A stretch of 64,000 bases of DNA from Endomicrobium sp. (GCA_031266185.1 JAISBM010000016.1:37688-101687); one strand, 5' to 3'. Positions 25,742 through 36,055 are shown, numbered from the stretch's first letter. The notes: generated by a model from the sequence alone, not told the origin. Numbers and translations are program-made.

Positions 25742-28231
25742 ATGCAGGAAGATAATTCCTATAAGAAAAGTATAATCGAAAATTTAAGTAAGCAAATCGA
25801 ATCTATAAACCAACAAATTCAGCAATTGTCGACTCCTCATGCTGCAAAATTACAACAATATATATATAGTTTTAAAGAAGAGCTAGATTTAATTTCTAAA
25901 GAAAATGAAGAAATTATTGTTGAAAAAGAAAGTCAAACTAGTCTTGCAAATATTAGAAGTGTAGCAGGTTTAGATGAGAGTTTGCATAAAAATGCAAACC
26001 AAAATTCGAGCTCAAACTCTAACACGAGTTTAAGTAACAATCAAAATGATATATTAAAAAATATAAGGTCTAAACTTAAAAATTTATATGATATAATAAA
26101 AAAAGCAAAAGAATCTAAAAATAAGAATGAGACAAAAACTCAAGGTGATATATCTCAAAAATCTTCTAGCAATGAAATAGAAAATCAAGACACTATATCT
26201 CAAAACATTTCTAATAATGAAAAAACAAATGAAAATACACAACAGGACAAAGAAGAGCCACCCCGTGATATTAAAACTCAGGAACCTGCTGATTCTAATG
26301 AAGAAAAATCAGGGGTTGATAAGAATACTATTGTAAAAAAAGAAGACGATACTGTTACTATTGGGAAATTTGACGAACTTATTAGAACAGAGCCAACTAA
26401 TTTTAAGCATTATATGGAAAGAGCAAGTTTGTATCTTAAAAAGAATAATTATGATAAGGCAGAACTTGACTACAAAAAAGCTCAAGAACTTACTCAATCA
26501 AAAGATGTGTCTGTTTTACTTGCCTTAGCAAATCTTTATAATTTAAATAACAGCTCTAAAAAAACCTTATCGTTATATGATCAAGCTTTAGAAATAAATC
26601 CATCTGACATAGATGTTTTACAGCAGAGGGCAGCATGTTATTTAAATTTACAAAAAGAAGAAGAGTTTTTAGAAGATATTGAAAAAGCAATATCATTAGA
26701 TGAAAATAATGCAAAAAATTATGCTATAAGAGCAGAGTATAATGCTTCAAAGGGGCACTATCGTAAAGTGCTTGACGATGTAAATAAAGTTATAAAACTT
26801 CGTCCTGACAATGTAAGTGCAAAATATTTTAGAGGTGTAATGTATTATAATCTTGAAAAATATAATGAATGTTATGATGATATGAAACAAGCTATAGAAT
26901 TTAAAACAGATGAAAATGAAGTGTATAAGTATATTGGAATTTGCAGTTTTAAATTGAATAAACTTGAAGCTGCAAAAGAGTATTTAGTAAAAGCTGTTGA
27001 TATTGGTGTTAGAGATGAAGTTGTTTTTTATTATAAGGCTCAGGTTGAATATGAAGTTGGAAATTTTGATGCAAGTCTTGGAGATGTGTCAAAAGTTATA
27101 GATATGAATCCCAAAGAATATAAATATTATTTGCTCAGAGCTAGAGTTTGTGATAAAAAAGGATTTTTTGATCAAGCAGATAAAGATTATGAAAAAGCTT
27201 ATAAGTTGGAATCAACTTTAGATATGCTTATTGAAAAAGCTGACTTTTTAATAAAGCATGAAAAATATAAACAAGCTTTAAAAGACTACACCTTAGCAAT
27301 AAGTTTAGATGGGACAAAGGCAAACTTTTATAAACAACGTTCTTATATATATGAAAAACTTGGTAAATCTAGTAAAGCTAAAGATGACTTGGATAAAGCT
27401 TTATCTATAAATCCGTCACTAGGAGCACAAGCACAAGTATTACCAACTTTAGAAGCAACATCTGTTTTGGTGTCACAGGAGGAACAAAAACCAGTTCAAA
27501 ATTCAGATATTGAACCAGTTTCTTCTTTAATGTCAGTAGAGGAGTCTGAGCCGGCTTTAAATTCGGAGCAGATATCTCAAAAACAGAGTATTGATCAACA
27601 GCAAATAGAAACTAAAAAAGAAGCTGTTATTTCTGATGTGCAAAATGAAAAAGAAGTAAATCAGGTTCAAGAGATGGAACTTTCAAATGTGAATTCAGTT
27701 CAAGAGCCAGACCCAGTTTTAGAGTCTGAATCAATTCCTGCATCGAAAGCTGAAGTAACACCAACACCGGTGATTGGGTTAAGTGTTGATGTTCTTTTTA
27801 ATAGAGCTAATATTAACTATAAAAATAAAAAATTTGATACAGCTTTAAAAGATATAGAAACTATTATTTCGCAAGATCAAAAATATGTAAAGGCTTATAA
27901 TCTTAGAGCGGAAATTTATCATCAGCTTCAAGATGTTGATAAAGAATTGCAAGATTTGAATAAATCAATAGAACTTGCGACTAGCTTGTTTTTGCCTTAT
28001 CTTAAAAGAGCAGAAATTTATGTGTTGCAAAATAAAGAAGATCTAGCTTTCTCTGATTTTGCTAAAGCAGTAGAATTAAACCCTAAAAATGGTTATGGTT
28101 ATCTTGGACTTGCAAGAATTTATGCAAAGCGAGGACAAAAAGATAAATCTTTGGAAAATTATAATAATGCAAAAAAATATGATTTAAAGTCTGTAAAGAT
28201 AGTAGATCAAGAGATACAAGCTTTGTCCTAA
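25742..28231 (+). CDS. large cytoplasmic TPR protein with coiled-coil and low-complexity linkers
   Basis: 829 aa without signal peptide. Residues about 1-60 form a coiled coil, 80-190 are a Ser/Asn/Lys-rich low-complexity stretch, about 220-560 hold roughly ten tetratricopeptide repeats (for example DVLQQRAACYLNLQKEEEFL), 565-680 are a Gln/Glu/Pro-rich linker, and about 690-829 hold three or four more TPRs. Such proteins usually act as scaffolds for protein complexes; no catalytic motif is seen. AAGGAGGAG precedes the ATG. Confidence 0.75.
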   Translation: MQEDNSYKKSIIENLSKQIESINQQIQQLSTPHAAKLQQYIYSFKEELDLISKENEEIIVEKESQTSLANIRSVAGLDESLHKNANQNSSSNSNTSLSNNQNDILKNIRSKLKNLYDIIKKAKESKNKNETKTQGDISQKSSSNEIENQDTISQNISNNEKTNENTQQDKEEPPRDIKTQEPADSNEEKSGVDKNTIVKKEDDTVTIGKFDELIRTEPTNFKHYMERASLYLKKNNYDKAELDYKKAQELTQSKDVSVLLALANLYNLNNSSKKTLSLYDQALEINPSDIDVLQQRAACYLNLQKEEEFLEDIEKAISLDENNAKNYAIRAEYNASKGHYRKVLDDVNKVIKLRPDNVSAKYFRGVMYYNLEKYNECYDDMKQAIEFKTDENEVYKYIGICSFKLNKLEAAKEYLVKAVDIGVRDEVVFYYKAQVEYEVGNFDASLGDVSKVIDMNPKEYKYYLLRARVCDKKGFFDQADKDYEKAYKLESTLDMLIEKADFLIKHEKYKQALKDYTLAISLDGTKANFYKQRSYIYEKLGKSSKAKDDLDKALSINPSLGAQAQVLPTLEATSVLVSQEEQKPVQNSDIEPVSSLMSVEESEPALNSEQISQKQSIDQQQIETKKEAVISDVQNEKEVNQVQEMELSNVNSVQEPDPVLESESIPASKAEVTPTPVIGLSVDVLFNRANINYKNKKFDTALKDIETIISQDQKYVKAYNLRAEIYHQLQDVDKELQDLNKSIELATSLFLPYLKRAEIYVLQNKEDLAFSDFAKAVELNPKNGYGYLGLARIYAKRGQKDKSLENYNNAKKYDLKSVKIVDQEIQALS

Positions 28232-28344
28232 AAGTTTATGACGATTACCTCAACAGCAATGCAGAAAACCTAAAATACCCTTAAATTATGGCATAAGTTT
28301 TTTCAGTTTATCTAACAAAATCTGATTGTGAGATTGTACATTAC

Positions 28345-28373
28345 TTGACATAAATGTAAAAAGATTATATAAA
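28345..28373 (+). promoter_or_regulatory. strong sigma70-type promoter
   Basis: TTGACA at 28345-28350 and TATAAA at 28368-28373 with a 17-bp spacer. It would give an approximately 95-base untranslated leader for the 63-aa gene at 28475. It is the closest match to consensus I noticed in the window. Confidence 0.65.
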
Positions 28374-28474
28374 TAGGGTTCGAGTAAATTATATAATTGA
28401 TAGCAATTTAGTAGTTTTGTAAAGTATTTTTCTACAACAAACATATAGATAGAGATGGTTAGGAGATATTTTGT

Positions 28475-28666
28475 ATGAATGAAAAATTGTTAAAAGAATT
28501 TGCAGTAAAAACTGGATACCTAGATGATATAGAAGAAGCTAATCATAATGCTGTTTGTAGTACTCTAAAACTTAACAAGCCTGAGATAGACAAAAAATTA
28601 CATTCAGGTCTGAAGTTGTCACTTTTAGCATATAATTTCGATTGTTTAATAGGTGACTTTAGTTAA
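28475..28666 (+). CDS. 63-aa hypothetical protein
   Basis: A short soluble, charged protein (MNEKLLKEFAVKTGYLDD start, then a Lys/Leu-rich second half) of no recognised family. Evidence that it is real is the AGGAGA 8 bases before the ATG and the near-consensus promoter at 28345-28373. It stands alone, transcribed towards the minus-strand queE gene. The long leader may carry a regulatory structure: GTAG and CTAC pair around 28410-28433. Function unknown. Confidence 0.55.
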   Translation: MNEKLLKEFAVKTGYLDDIEEANHNAVCSTLKLNKPEIDKKLHSGLKLSLLAYNFDCLIGDFS

Positions 28667-28735
28667 TTTTTTGTAACCTGTACATAATTCTAGAATTTCT
28701 AAAAAAATCACAAAGATTTTGCCTTGTATACTTTT

Positions 28736-29473
28736 TTAGCGTATTTTGTATATTTTATGCATTTGTATCATTAATGTTACGTTATAAAGATATTTTTTTG
28801 AAAACATGTAAAACAAATATAAGTTTTGTAATTTAGGTTTATTTTTATCTAGTGATGGTTGTAGTATTAATGGGGTGTCTTTAGCTGTGGATTTTATTAT
28901 TTTTATAGTTTGTTTTATTTCTTGTAGTGTTGTGTTTTTTGTCATTGCACATTTTATAAAAACGCTATTTGTTTTTTTAGAAGTTGCGATTTCTAAAAAT
29001 TTCTTATGTTCTTTCCAAAAAGATTTTTTGCATTCTGAAGGAAATTTAAAGTCCATAGAAACTATGTCACAAAATTTTATAATTTGAGTTAAATTTTTGT
29101 ATAAAGTGCCGTTTGTTTCAAGATATATGGCAAATCCTCTTGTTTTAAGTCTAGGTATTATTTCTTTTAAAAAATCAACATATAATAAAGGTTCTCCGCC
29201 AGTAAAAGCAATAGAAGGTTTAGTAAAAGCAAAACTTTTTTTGTTTTTTTTGTATATAACTTCAATTTTTTTTATAACTTCTAAAACAGTTAAATGTTTT
29301 GCTTTTTTTGATACAACTATAGAATAGCTGGTGTCACAGTAATTACATTTAAGGTTGCATCCTGCAAACCTTACAAAAATTTGAGGGAGGCCTGTATATA
29401 AAGCTTCTCCTTGAAAAGAAAAAAAAACTTCATAAAATGGAGCTTGTATATTATTTAATAATGGTAGGGTCAT
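28736..29473 (-). CDS. queE: 7-carboxy-7-deazaguanine synthase
   Basis: 245 aa radical SAM enzyme of the queuosine/preQ0 route, turning 6-carboxytetrahydropterin into CDG. FFSFQGEALYTGLPQIFVRF is the family's N-terminal block, and AGCNLKCNYCDTSYS holds the Cx3Cx2C cluster. AFTGGEPLL is the SAM-binding GGE motif. It overlaps queC by 23 bases and is the last gene of the que set. Confidence 0.94.
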   Translation of the reverse strand: MTLPLLNNIQAPFYEVFFSFQGEALYTGLPQIFVRFAGCNLKCNYCDTSYSIVVSKKAKHLTVLEVIKKIEVIYKKNKKSFAFTKPSIAFTGGEPLLYVDFLKEIIPRLKTRGFAIYLETNGTLYKNLTQIIKFCDIVSMDFKFPSECKKSFWKEHKKFLEIATSKKTNSVFIKCAMTKNTTLQEIKQTIKIIKSTAKDTPLILQPSLDKNKPKLQNLYLFYMFSKKYLYNVTLMIQMHKIYKIR

Positions 29474-30107
29474 CGATTTTTGCCTCTTTAAATCCTTTTG
29501 CCCTTAGTTTGCAGGAATCGCATTGCATACATGGCTTATCAAGCCCATTATAACAAGTCCAAGTATTTTTATACGGTACATTTAATTTTGTTCCTAATTT
29601 TATTATTTGAGCTTTATTTAACTTTAAAAGAGGTGCTTGAATTATTATTTTTGTTTTTAAACTTTTTAAAACGTTATTATATGCTTTTATAAACTCTGGA
29701 GTACAATCAGGATAATTAGAAAAATCTACAGCATTAACTCCAATAAATATGTTATTAGCGTTAATTGAGTGTGCAAAAGAGAGTGCGTAGGAAAGAAATA
29801 ATGTGTTTCTACCAAGCACATAAGTTGGCGGGACAGTTCTAGGTAAACGTTTATGTATGGGAACTTTTTTGTTTTTATTAGTTAAAACATCGTTTGACCA
29901 AGGTAATGTTATTTTGATAAGAGAGTAATTGACATTTGCTAATTTCGCAATTTTTACTGCAGAGTTTATTTCTTTTTTATGCTTTTGTCCATAATCAAAT
30001 ATTATACAGTTGCATTTATATCCCTTTGATAGTGTGTAATATAATATTGTTGTAGAATCTAGCCCTCCAGAAAGTAAAACTATTGCTTTTTTTGTTGGCG
30101 ATTTCAT
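29451..30107 (-). CDS. queC: 7-cyano-7-deazaguanine synthase
   Basis: 218 aa, converting CDG to preQ0 with ATP and ammonia. It has the PP-loop VLLSGGLDSTTILYY near residue 11 and the C-terminal zinc set C-x8-C-x2-C-x2-C in CYNGLDKPCMQCDSC. VLGRNTLFLSYALSFA is the typical central block. It is 67 bp downstream of queD on the same strand. Confidence 0.95.
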   Translation of the reverse strand: MKSPTKKAIVLLSGGLDSTTILYYTLSKGYKCNCIIFDYGQKHKKEINSAVKIAKLANVNYSLIKITLPWSNDVLTNKNKKVPIHKRLPRTVPPTYVLGRNTLFLSYALSFAHSINANNIFIGVNAVDFSNYPDCTPEFIKAYNNVLKSLKTKIIIQAPLLKLNKAQIIKLGTKLNVPYKNTWTCYNGLDKPCMQCDSCKLRAKGFKEAKIDDPTIIK

Positions 30108-30174
30108 ATTTCATGTTCCTTTAAATATTTGCAAGTCTTTAAATTAGATAATATTATAAATTGTATAATTTATT

Positions 30175-30543
30175 TTATATGCTTGCTATTGCACAAGAAG
30201 ATTGGCTTTCCCAGACTTCTACTTCGCATACTTTAGCATTTTCTGTTTCTATAGATTTTAATTGTTCTAGAATAAACGATGCTAAATTTTCTGCAGTAGG
30301 ATTAATTCTATTAAAAGGTTCTATTTCGTTTAAGAATTTATGATCTAAATATAAAATAATTTTCTCCAAATGTTTTTTTATGTCTGTAAAATCTATTAAC
30401 ATGCCGGTCTTGTCTAATTTTGTTCCGCAAAAAACTGCCTTTATTTTCCAATTGTGGCCGTGTAAATTTTCGCATTTACCTTTGTATTCTCTAAGACAAT
30501 GCGCTGAAGAAAAGTTTTTTGTAACTGAAAGTTTGTAGTTCAT
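30175..30543 (-). CDS. queD: 6-carboxy-5,6,7,8-tetrahydropterin synthase
   Basis: 122 aa from the ATG at 30543, four bases after the murI stop; the frame is open to a TTG six codons earlier, inside murI. It forms 6-carboxytetrahydropterin from dihydroneopterin triphosphate. Zinc histidines are seen in FSSAHCLREYKGKCENLHGHNW (the first His, the active-site Cys and the HGH pair). Together with queC and queE it supplies preQ0 for queuosine; queF and tgt are not in the window. Confidence 0.93.
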   Translation of the reverse strand: MNYKLSVTKNFSSAHCLREYKGKCENLHGHNWKIKAVFCGTKLDKTGMLIDFTDIKKHLEKIILYLDHKFLNEIEPFNRINPTAENLASFILEQLKSIETENAKVCEVEVWESQSSCAIASI

Positions 30544-30547
30544 TTTT

Positions 30548-31390
30548 TTATTCCAAATCAATTTTTTTAATATTTGTTATTTCTTTGCCAAAAAAACGAT
30601 ATCCTATTTTTTTAAATTTTAAAGGGTTGTCACTTACATAAAATTTAAAATATGGTTTGTCGTTATTTGCCAATAAGTTTTTTTCTATTAAAGTGTTTTT
30701 AACTTCTTGGGATATTGCTTGTGCTGAATCTATTAAAGTAATATTGCCTGCAAGATGTTTTCTTATTATATTTTTCAAAAGAGGATAGTGTGTACATCCT
30801 AAAACAATAGTGTCAATTTTTTTGTTTAAAAGTGGTTGTATATACTTTTGCACAATAGCATATGTAAACTCGCAATTGATAAATCCTTCCTCTACGATTG
30901 GTACAAACAGAGGACAAGCTTGCTGGTATACTTTTACTTTTGCAAGTTTATTTATTTCTTTAGGATAAGATTTGCTGTTTATGGTACCTTCAGTACCTAT
31001 GATACCAATCTTTTTGTTTTTAGAAACAAGGATTGAGATTTTTGCTCCAGGTTTTATAACTCCTATTATTGGAATTTTAAACTTTTTTTGCAAGACTGGC
31101 AAAGCAAATGCTGTTGCAGTGTTGCACGCTATGACAATTAATTTAACTTTTTGTTTGATTAAAAAAGATGCTATTTCCTTTGAAAATTTTATAACTGTAT
31201 TTTGTGACTTAGACCCATACGGCACATGTGCCGTATCGCCAAAATATATTAAATTTTCATAAGGTAAAACCTTACATATTTCTGACATTACTGTAAGTCC
31301 GCCAAAACCAGAGTCAAAAATACCTATGGGATTATTGTTTATTGGTTTACTCTTTTGCTTTTTTTGCATAATATTTAACAATTCCTTCAT
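30548..31390 (-). CDS. murI: glutamate racemase
   Basis: 280 aa, making D-glutamate for peptidoglycan. GIFDSGFGGLTVMSEI opens the family domain. VIACNTATAFALP and VLGCTHYPLLKNII hold the two catalytic cysteines. The start overlaps the amidase gene by 44 bases; a later ATG seven codons in (31369) is also possible, as the first ATG lacks an obvious ribosome-binding site. Confidence 0.95.
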   Translation of the reverse strand: MKELLNIMQKKQKSKPINNNPIGIFDSGFGGLTVMSEICKVLPYENLIYFGDTAHVPYGSKSQNTVIKFSKEIASFLIKQKVKLIVIACNTATAFALPVLQKKFKIPIIGVIKPGAKISILVSKNKKIGIIGTEGTINSKSYPKEINKLAKVKVYQQACPLFVPIVEEGFINCEFTYAIVQKYIQPLLNKKIDTIVLGCTHYPLLKNIIRKHLAGNITLIDSAQAISQEVKNTLIEKNLLANNDKPYFKFYVSDNPLKFKKIGYRFFGKEITNIKKIDLE

Positions 31391-33056
31391 ATATGGAGTC
31401 TGCTATTGCAGCACGAAATCTCCTTGTGTTTAACTTTGCTTCTTCTGCGTAATTACTTAAAAAAGCGCATTCTACAAGCACTGATGGCATTTGCGCGCCT
31501 CTTAAAACATAAAAACTTGCTTGTTTTATACCTCTATTAGGTATTTTAAGTCTTAATGGCATTTTCTCTACTATAAATGCACTAAGTTCAGATGAGGCGT
31601 TCATATATTCGTTAACTGTCATAGACCATAACATTTCTTGTAACAAAGCACGTTTTTTGTTTGGCTTACCTTCCAATTCCAAAACTGAGTTTTCCAAAAC
31701 TGCAGTAGCTGCTGCTTCAGAGTCTGTTGCTTTCTCGGACAAAAAATAAATTTCAAATCCATTTACACTTTTGTTTAAGTTTGCATTGCAGTGTATTGAT
31801 ATGAATAAATCTGCATTATGTTCGTTAGCGATGTTTGTTCTTTCTGCAAGAGGGATAAAAATATCATCTTCTCTTGTAAGAATTGCTTCATAATCATTGT
31901 CGTTGTCAAGAATAGATTTTAACTCTTGCACGATTGCAAGGTTTACATCTTTTTCCTTTGTGCCATGTACACCTATTGCTCCTGGATCTTCTCCTCCATG
32001 TCCTGCGTCTAAAACTATATTTTTTTTGTTTTTTGTGGGTTTCTTGTAAGACATAGTCGGCATTGTTTGAGTATCGTCAACTATATTAAAACTGTCATCA
32101 GCAATAGTATCTTGTGTGAATTTTGATACAGCAATTGCGTCTAAGTCTGTATTGTCTATATTATTTTCAGTCATAGGAATGATTTGTGCTTGTCCATATA
32201 TGTAAGGAGATGTAATATCGTTTTGTTGTGATTGTTCATCTTCGTCTTGTTCTAATTCCTGGTCTTTAGTAATATTTTCGTCAAATATTTTGATTGGTGT
32301 AGAATGAAGTAGATCTATTGTTATTCTATTAGGATTAATCAATTTTTCTACTTTGTAAGATTTTACTGCTTGTTGCAGATTTATCTTTACAACAGCAGAT
32401 TTACCATTAGAATAGTATTGAATATTTTTGATGATGCCATTATTTATTTCTAAAAGATCTTTCTGAACTTTACCTTTTAAAATAGTTAAAGTTATGCTTT
32501 GAGAAGTTTTTGCTACGGTGTAAGATAGAGGTTCGTCTAAATGTATAGTGATTTTAGAACTTTCTTCTTTAGAAAAAAATCTTACTGTTGATATGTTTGA
32601 TTTATGTGTAACAATAAGTAGTAGAGCAGAAGGGTTCCATTGTACTATACTTTCTGTAATTTGTGAAAATTCATTGGATGTAAGAATTTCGGATGGTATA
32701 TAGATACTTCCTTTTATAAATCTAGAAGGTAAAGACATTCTTTTTTTTTTTCTGCCAAATACTACAGCAGTACTGTTTGCTTTAATGTCTATTTTTCTAT
32801 TGTTTAAGCTCATCGTAACCTGAGAACTTACAGGCTTCCATTCTAGGTTTGCATTGTATATCTTAGCTATTTCTTTTATAGAAAAATATTTTGTTTGGTC
32901 AGATATTTTGTATATATTAATGCCATCAATTGTTTGGCCATCTACAACAACATTGATATTTTCAGATGAAATTTCACCTCTTGGTTGAGCAAATATTGTT
33001 TTGTTGAAAATAAGTATAATAGAAATTAAAGATAATAAAATAAATAGTTTTTTCAT
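31347..33056 (-). CDS. N-acetylmuramoyl-L-alanine amidase (amidase_3) with copper-amine-oxidase-N-like and AMIN-like parts
   Basis: 569 aa. A signal peptide covers residues 1-24. Residues about 30-140 resemble the copper amine oxidase N-terminal/SLH-type beta region, and 150-260 an AMIN-like domain that targets peptidoglycan. An acidic, Gln/Asp-rich linker follows (about 270-345). The catalytic domain begins IVLDAGHGGEDPGAIG (zinc His), with LISxHCNAN-like FISIHCNANLNKS and a C-terminal VLVECAFLSN carrying the Glu. It cuts peptide stems from glycan strands in the periplasm. It overlaps rpe by four bases. Confidence 0.88.
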   Translation of the reverse strand: MKKLFILLSLISIILIFNKTIFAQPRGEISSENINVVVDGQTIDGINIYKISDQTKYFSIKEIAKIYNANLEWKPVSSQVTMSLNNRKIDIKANSTAVVFGRKKKRMSLPSRFIKGSIYIPSEILTSNEFSQITESIVQWNPSALLLIVTHKSNISTVRFFSKEESSKITIHLDEPLSYTVAKTSQSITLTILKGKVQKDLLEINNGIIKNIQYYSNGKSAVVKINLQQAVKSYKVEKLINPNRITIDLLHSTPIKIFDENITKDQELEQDEDEQSQQNDITSPYIYGQAQIIPMTENNIDNTDLDAIAVSKFTQDTIADDSFNIVDDTQTMPTMSYKKPTKNKKNIVLDAGHGGEDPGAIGVHGTKEKDVNLAIVQELKSILDNDNDYEAILTREDDIFIPLAERTNIANEHNADLFISIHCNANLNKSVNGFEIYFLSEKATDSEAAATAVLENSVLELEGKPNKKRALLQEMLWSMTVNEYMNASSELSAFIVEKMPLRLKIPNRGIKQASFYVLRGAQMPSVLVECAFLSNYAEEAKLNTRRFRAAIADSIYEGIVKYYAKKAKE

Positions 33057-33703
33057 ATGGTAAGAGATTTTATGGATTCTTTAAAATTTGTTGAAGAAAA
33101 AATATAGCTTCCACTAACTAAAACATCTGCGCCTGCATTGATGCAAACTTTAGCAGTTTGGTTGTTGATCCCACCATCAACTTCCACAAGACAATTGTAT
33201 TTATGTTTGCTAATAAGGTTTTTTAAGTCATTTATTTTGCTAACCATATCATCCATGAAAGATTGGCCACCAAGACCTGGTTCAACTGTCATAACTAAAA
33301 CTAAGTCTAAGTGAGGCAATAATTCTTTGATTCTTGAGATACTTGTCTTTGGTTTTATAGATATACCTGCTTTAATGCCAGAATTTTTTATATCTTGTAT
33401 TAAATTTTTTTTGTTAACATTAACCTCGCTGTGGAAAGTTATTAAATCTGCGCCAGCTTTTTTAAAATCTTGATAATATTTTTGAGGTTCACTAACCATA
33501 AGATGTACATCAAAAAAAAGATTTGTGACTTTTCTAATAGATTTAACAACAGAGGCTCCTATTGTAATGTTAGGCACGAAATGTCCGTCCATAATATCTA
33601 TATGTAACCAGTCAGCTTTTGCATTTTCTATTATTTGTATGTCTTTTTCCAAATTTGCAAAATTTGCAGAAAGAATGGAAGGAGCTACAATAATTTTCTT
33701 CAT
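33053..33703 (-). CDS. rpe: ribulose-phosphate 3-epimerase
   Basis: 216 aa TIM barrel of the pentose phosphate pathway. APSILSANFANLEKDI, WLHIDIMDGHFVPNIT, FFDVHLMVSEP, VMTVEPGLGGQSFMDD and VDGGINNQTAKVC are all present and carry the metal and catalytic residues. It lies between a PASTA protein and the amidase in one operon. Confidence 0.96.
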   Translation of the reverse strand: MKKIIVAPSILSANFANLEKDIQIIENAKADWLHIDIMDGHFVPNITIGASVVKSIRKVTNLFFDVHLMVSEPQKYYQDFKKAGADLITFHSEVNVNKKNLIQDIKNSGIKAGISIKPKTSISRIKELLPHLDLVLVMTVEPGLGGQSFMDDMVSKINDLKNLISKHKYNCLVEVDGGINNQTAKVCINAGADVLVSGSYIFSSTNFKESIKSLTI

Positions 33704-33740
33704 ATATTTTTATTCGCCTCGCGTTTTATAATTATTATTG

Positions 33741-34472
33741 TTACAAATTAGTCTCACTTACAGATACGGTTAATGTAATATATTTGGCATCAGTTATGTT
33801 TGTGTCTGGTTGAGGATATTGATTTATAACGGTATTATTTTCAACATCTTGATTGTTCTCTGTTTTTATATCTATATTAACATTATTTTTTAATGCCCAA
33901 ATTTTAGCTTCTTCTATATTTTGATTTACAAAATTTGGTATGAGTATTATTCCTTCAGGAGGAAACCCTTCAGAAACAACTATATTTACGACAGAATCTT
34001 TATCTACTTTTTGTCCTGGTTTAATATCTTGAGAAATAACATAATCTTTTTCTACTGTTGTAGAAAATTTCCTTTCAACTTCGCCCATAACAAGAGTCAA
34101 ATGCCTTAAAGTTATATCAGCAGATCGTATAGTTTGTCCAACAAGATTTGGCATATAGACGATTTCTCCACCTTGGCTTATTATTACTTTTATTGTTTTT
34201 CCTTCTCTTACCAACATGCCAGCTTGAGGACTTTGCCTTAAAATTGTTCCAGCTGGTACATTTTGATCTGACTCTTCCCCATCTTTAATTAAGCTAAAAC
34301 CTATTTTGGAAAGTTCATCTAAAGAATCGTAAAGACTTTTTCCAACAAGATTTGGTACATCTATTTCTTTTCTACTATGAATCAGAGAGTTCATTATCAT
34401 ATTGAAAGATAAATAAATTGAAATTCCTATAATTATTATAGCCATAAATATATTAATGATTTTGTTTTGCAA
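33741..34472 (-). CDS. membrane-anchored PASTA-domain protein
   Basis: 243 aa. One N-terminal membrane helix (about residues 7-28) precedes three PASTA repeats, each opening with a (V/M)PNLVG- or IPNFV-type block: VPNLVGKSLYDSLDEL (about 40), MPNLVGQTIRSADITL (about 108) and IPNFVNQNIEEAKIWA (about 178). PASTA domains bind muropeptides; without a kinase or transpeptidase part this looks like a stand-alone peptidoglycan-sensing or scaffold protein. It opens the operon with rpe, the amidase and murI, which supports a cell-wall role. Confidence 0.85.
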   Translation of the reverse strand: MQNKIINIFMAIIIIGISIYLSFNMIMNSLIHSRKEIDVPNLVGKSLYDSLDELSKIGFSLIKDGEESDQNVPAGTILRQSPQAGMLVREGKTIKVIISQGGEIVYMPNLVGQTIRSADITLRHLTLVMGEVERKFSTTVEKDYVISQDIKPGQKVDKDSVVNIVVSEGFPPEGIILIPNFVNQNIEEAKIWALKNNVNIDIKTENNQDVENNTVINQYPQPDTNITDAKYITLTVSVSETNL

Positions 34473-34545
34473 AACTTACCCCTACCTGTTTTATTACCCT
34501 AATTTATTTTTAAACTAAATAATCAATGTTAAGGTGTTATTTAAA

Positions 34546-35544
34546 TTATTTCTGTGCCCAAGCCATTTTTGCGCGTAGTCTAGCGCCAACTGTTTCAATA
34601 GCTCTTTGACTTACTTTTTTTCGTTCTTTATTAAAAAAAGATCTTCCTTCTTGGTTTTCTTTAAGCCAATTTTGGGCAAATTTGCCTGATTGTATGTCAT
34701 CTAAAACTTTTTTCATTTCTGTTTTTGTTTGCTCTGTTATTATACGTCTTCCTGTTGCGTACTCGCCGTATTCAGCAGTGTCAGAAATTGAGTGATTCAT
34801 TTTACTAAAACCACCCTCAAAAATTAAATCTACAATTAATTTTACTTCGTGACAACACTCAAAATAGGCAATTTCAGGTTGATATCCTGCAGCAACAAGT
34901 GTTTCAAACCCGGAATTTATTAGTTCTACAAGACCGCCACATAAAACTGCCTGTTCTCCAAACAGATCAGTTTCAGTTTCTTCTTTAAATGTTGTTTCTA
35001 AAACTCCACCTCTAGTGCCTCCAATACCTTTAGCATAAGCAAGAGCCAATTCTTTTGCTTTCCCGCTAGCGTTTTGTTCAACAGCTATTAAACAAGGAAC
35101 ACCTTTGCCTTCCTTGTACTGTCTTCTTACTAAATGTCCAGGACCTTTAGGGGCGATCATAATTACATCTAAATCTTCTGAAGGTGCAATTTGTTTAAAA
35201 CGTATATTAAAACCATGAGAGAAACTTAACACAGCACCCCTTTTTATGTTAGGTTTTATATCTTCTTGCCAAACTTTCTTTTGTGCTTCGTCTGGAAGTA
35301 AAATATGTACCCAATCTGCTTGTTTTACTGCTTCTGCAACGCTAAGAGGATTCCAACCGTCTTCAATAGCTTTTTTATAGTTATCTCCTCCAGGTCTTTG
35401 AGCTACTGTAACATTTAAACCAGAGTCTTTCAGGTTTAAGGCGTGTGCATGTCCTTGGCTGCCATATCCTAAAACTGCTATAGTTTTATTTTCTAAAAGT
35501 TTTAAATTTGCATCATTTTCATAATACATTATAGCCTGTGTCAT
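34546..35544 (-). CDS. ilvC: ketol-acid reductoisomerase (class I)
   Basis: 332 aa, the short class I length. It isomerises and reduces acetolactate in valine/isoleucine synthesis. [20 protein letters not shown] binds [18 protein letters not shown] is the domain junction, and the metal-binding helices show [15 protein letters not shown] and SDTAEYG. It is the last gene of the ilv operon, 16 bp after ilvN. Confidence 0.96.
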   Translation of the reverse strand: MTQAIMYYENDANLKLLENKTIAVLGYGSQGHAHALNLKDSGLNVTVAQRPGGDNYKKAIEDGWNPLSVAEAVKQADWVHILLPDEAQKKVWQEDIKPNIKRGAVLSFSHGFNIRFKQIAPSEDLDVIMIAPKGPGHLVRRQYKEGKGVPCLIAVEQNASGKAKELALAYAKGIGGTRGGVLETTFKEETETDLFGEQAVLCGGLVELINSGFETLVAAGYQPEIAYFECCHEVKLIVDLIFEGGFSKMNHSISDTAEYGEYATGRRIITEQTKTEMKKVLDDIQSGKFAQNWLKENQEGRSFFNKERKKVSQRAIETVGARLRAKMAWAQK

Positions 35545-35560
35545 TTTGTCTCCCTTAAAC

Positions 35561-36055
35561 CTATATTCTTTGTTTTAGTGATGTGTTTTTGTTTAAAGCA
35601 ATAATACCTATAGAGAATATTTCTTTTATACCATAAGGTAATACCATTTTTATAAAAGAATTTATTTTTTCTTGTTCAGCTGCAATTTCTACTGTTATGG
35701 AATCTAAAGTCATATCTATAATTCTGCCTTTAAAAATGCTAGCAAGTTTAATAAGTTCTGCCCGTGACGATTTTGGTGTATTTATTTTTATAAGTGCTAG
35801 TTCTTTCTCAATATATCCTGTATCTTTAAAATTTATAACCTTTATAACATCAACAAGTTTGTTTAACTGTTTAGTAATTTGTTCTAATATTGAAATCTCT
35901 CCATTAACTACAATAGTCATTTGAGATATTGTGGGATCTTCTGTTTCATTTACTGATAAAGAATTTATATTAAGTCCGCGCGCTGCAAAAAGAGTAGATA
36001 TTCTTGCAAGAACACCAAATTTGTTTTCTACCAATACCGAAACTAGGTGTCGCAT
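35561..36055 (-). CDS. ilvN: acetolactate synthase small subunit
   Basis: 164 aa, the usual IlvH/IlvN length. The N-terminal ACT domain reads [20 protein letters not shown] and [20 protein letters not shown], and the C-terminal domain ends near [16 protein letters not shown]. It regulates and activates the IlvB catalytic chain, giving valine feedback. It is 46 bp downstream of ilvB. Confidence 0.94.
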   Translation of the reverse strand: MRHLVSVLVENKFGVLARISTLFAARGLNINSLSVNETEDPTISQMTIVVNGEISILEQITKQLNKLVDVIKVINFKDTGYIEKELALIKINTPKSSRAELIKLASIFKGRIIDMTLDSITVEIAAEQEKINSFIKMVLPYGIKEIFSIGIIALNKNTSLKQRI

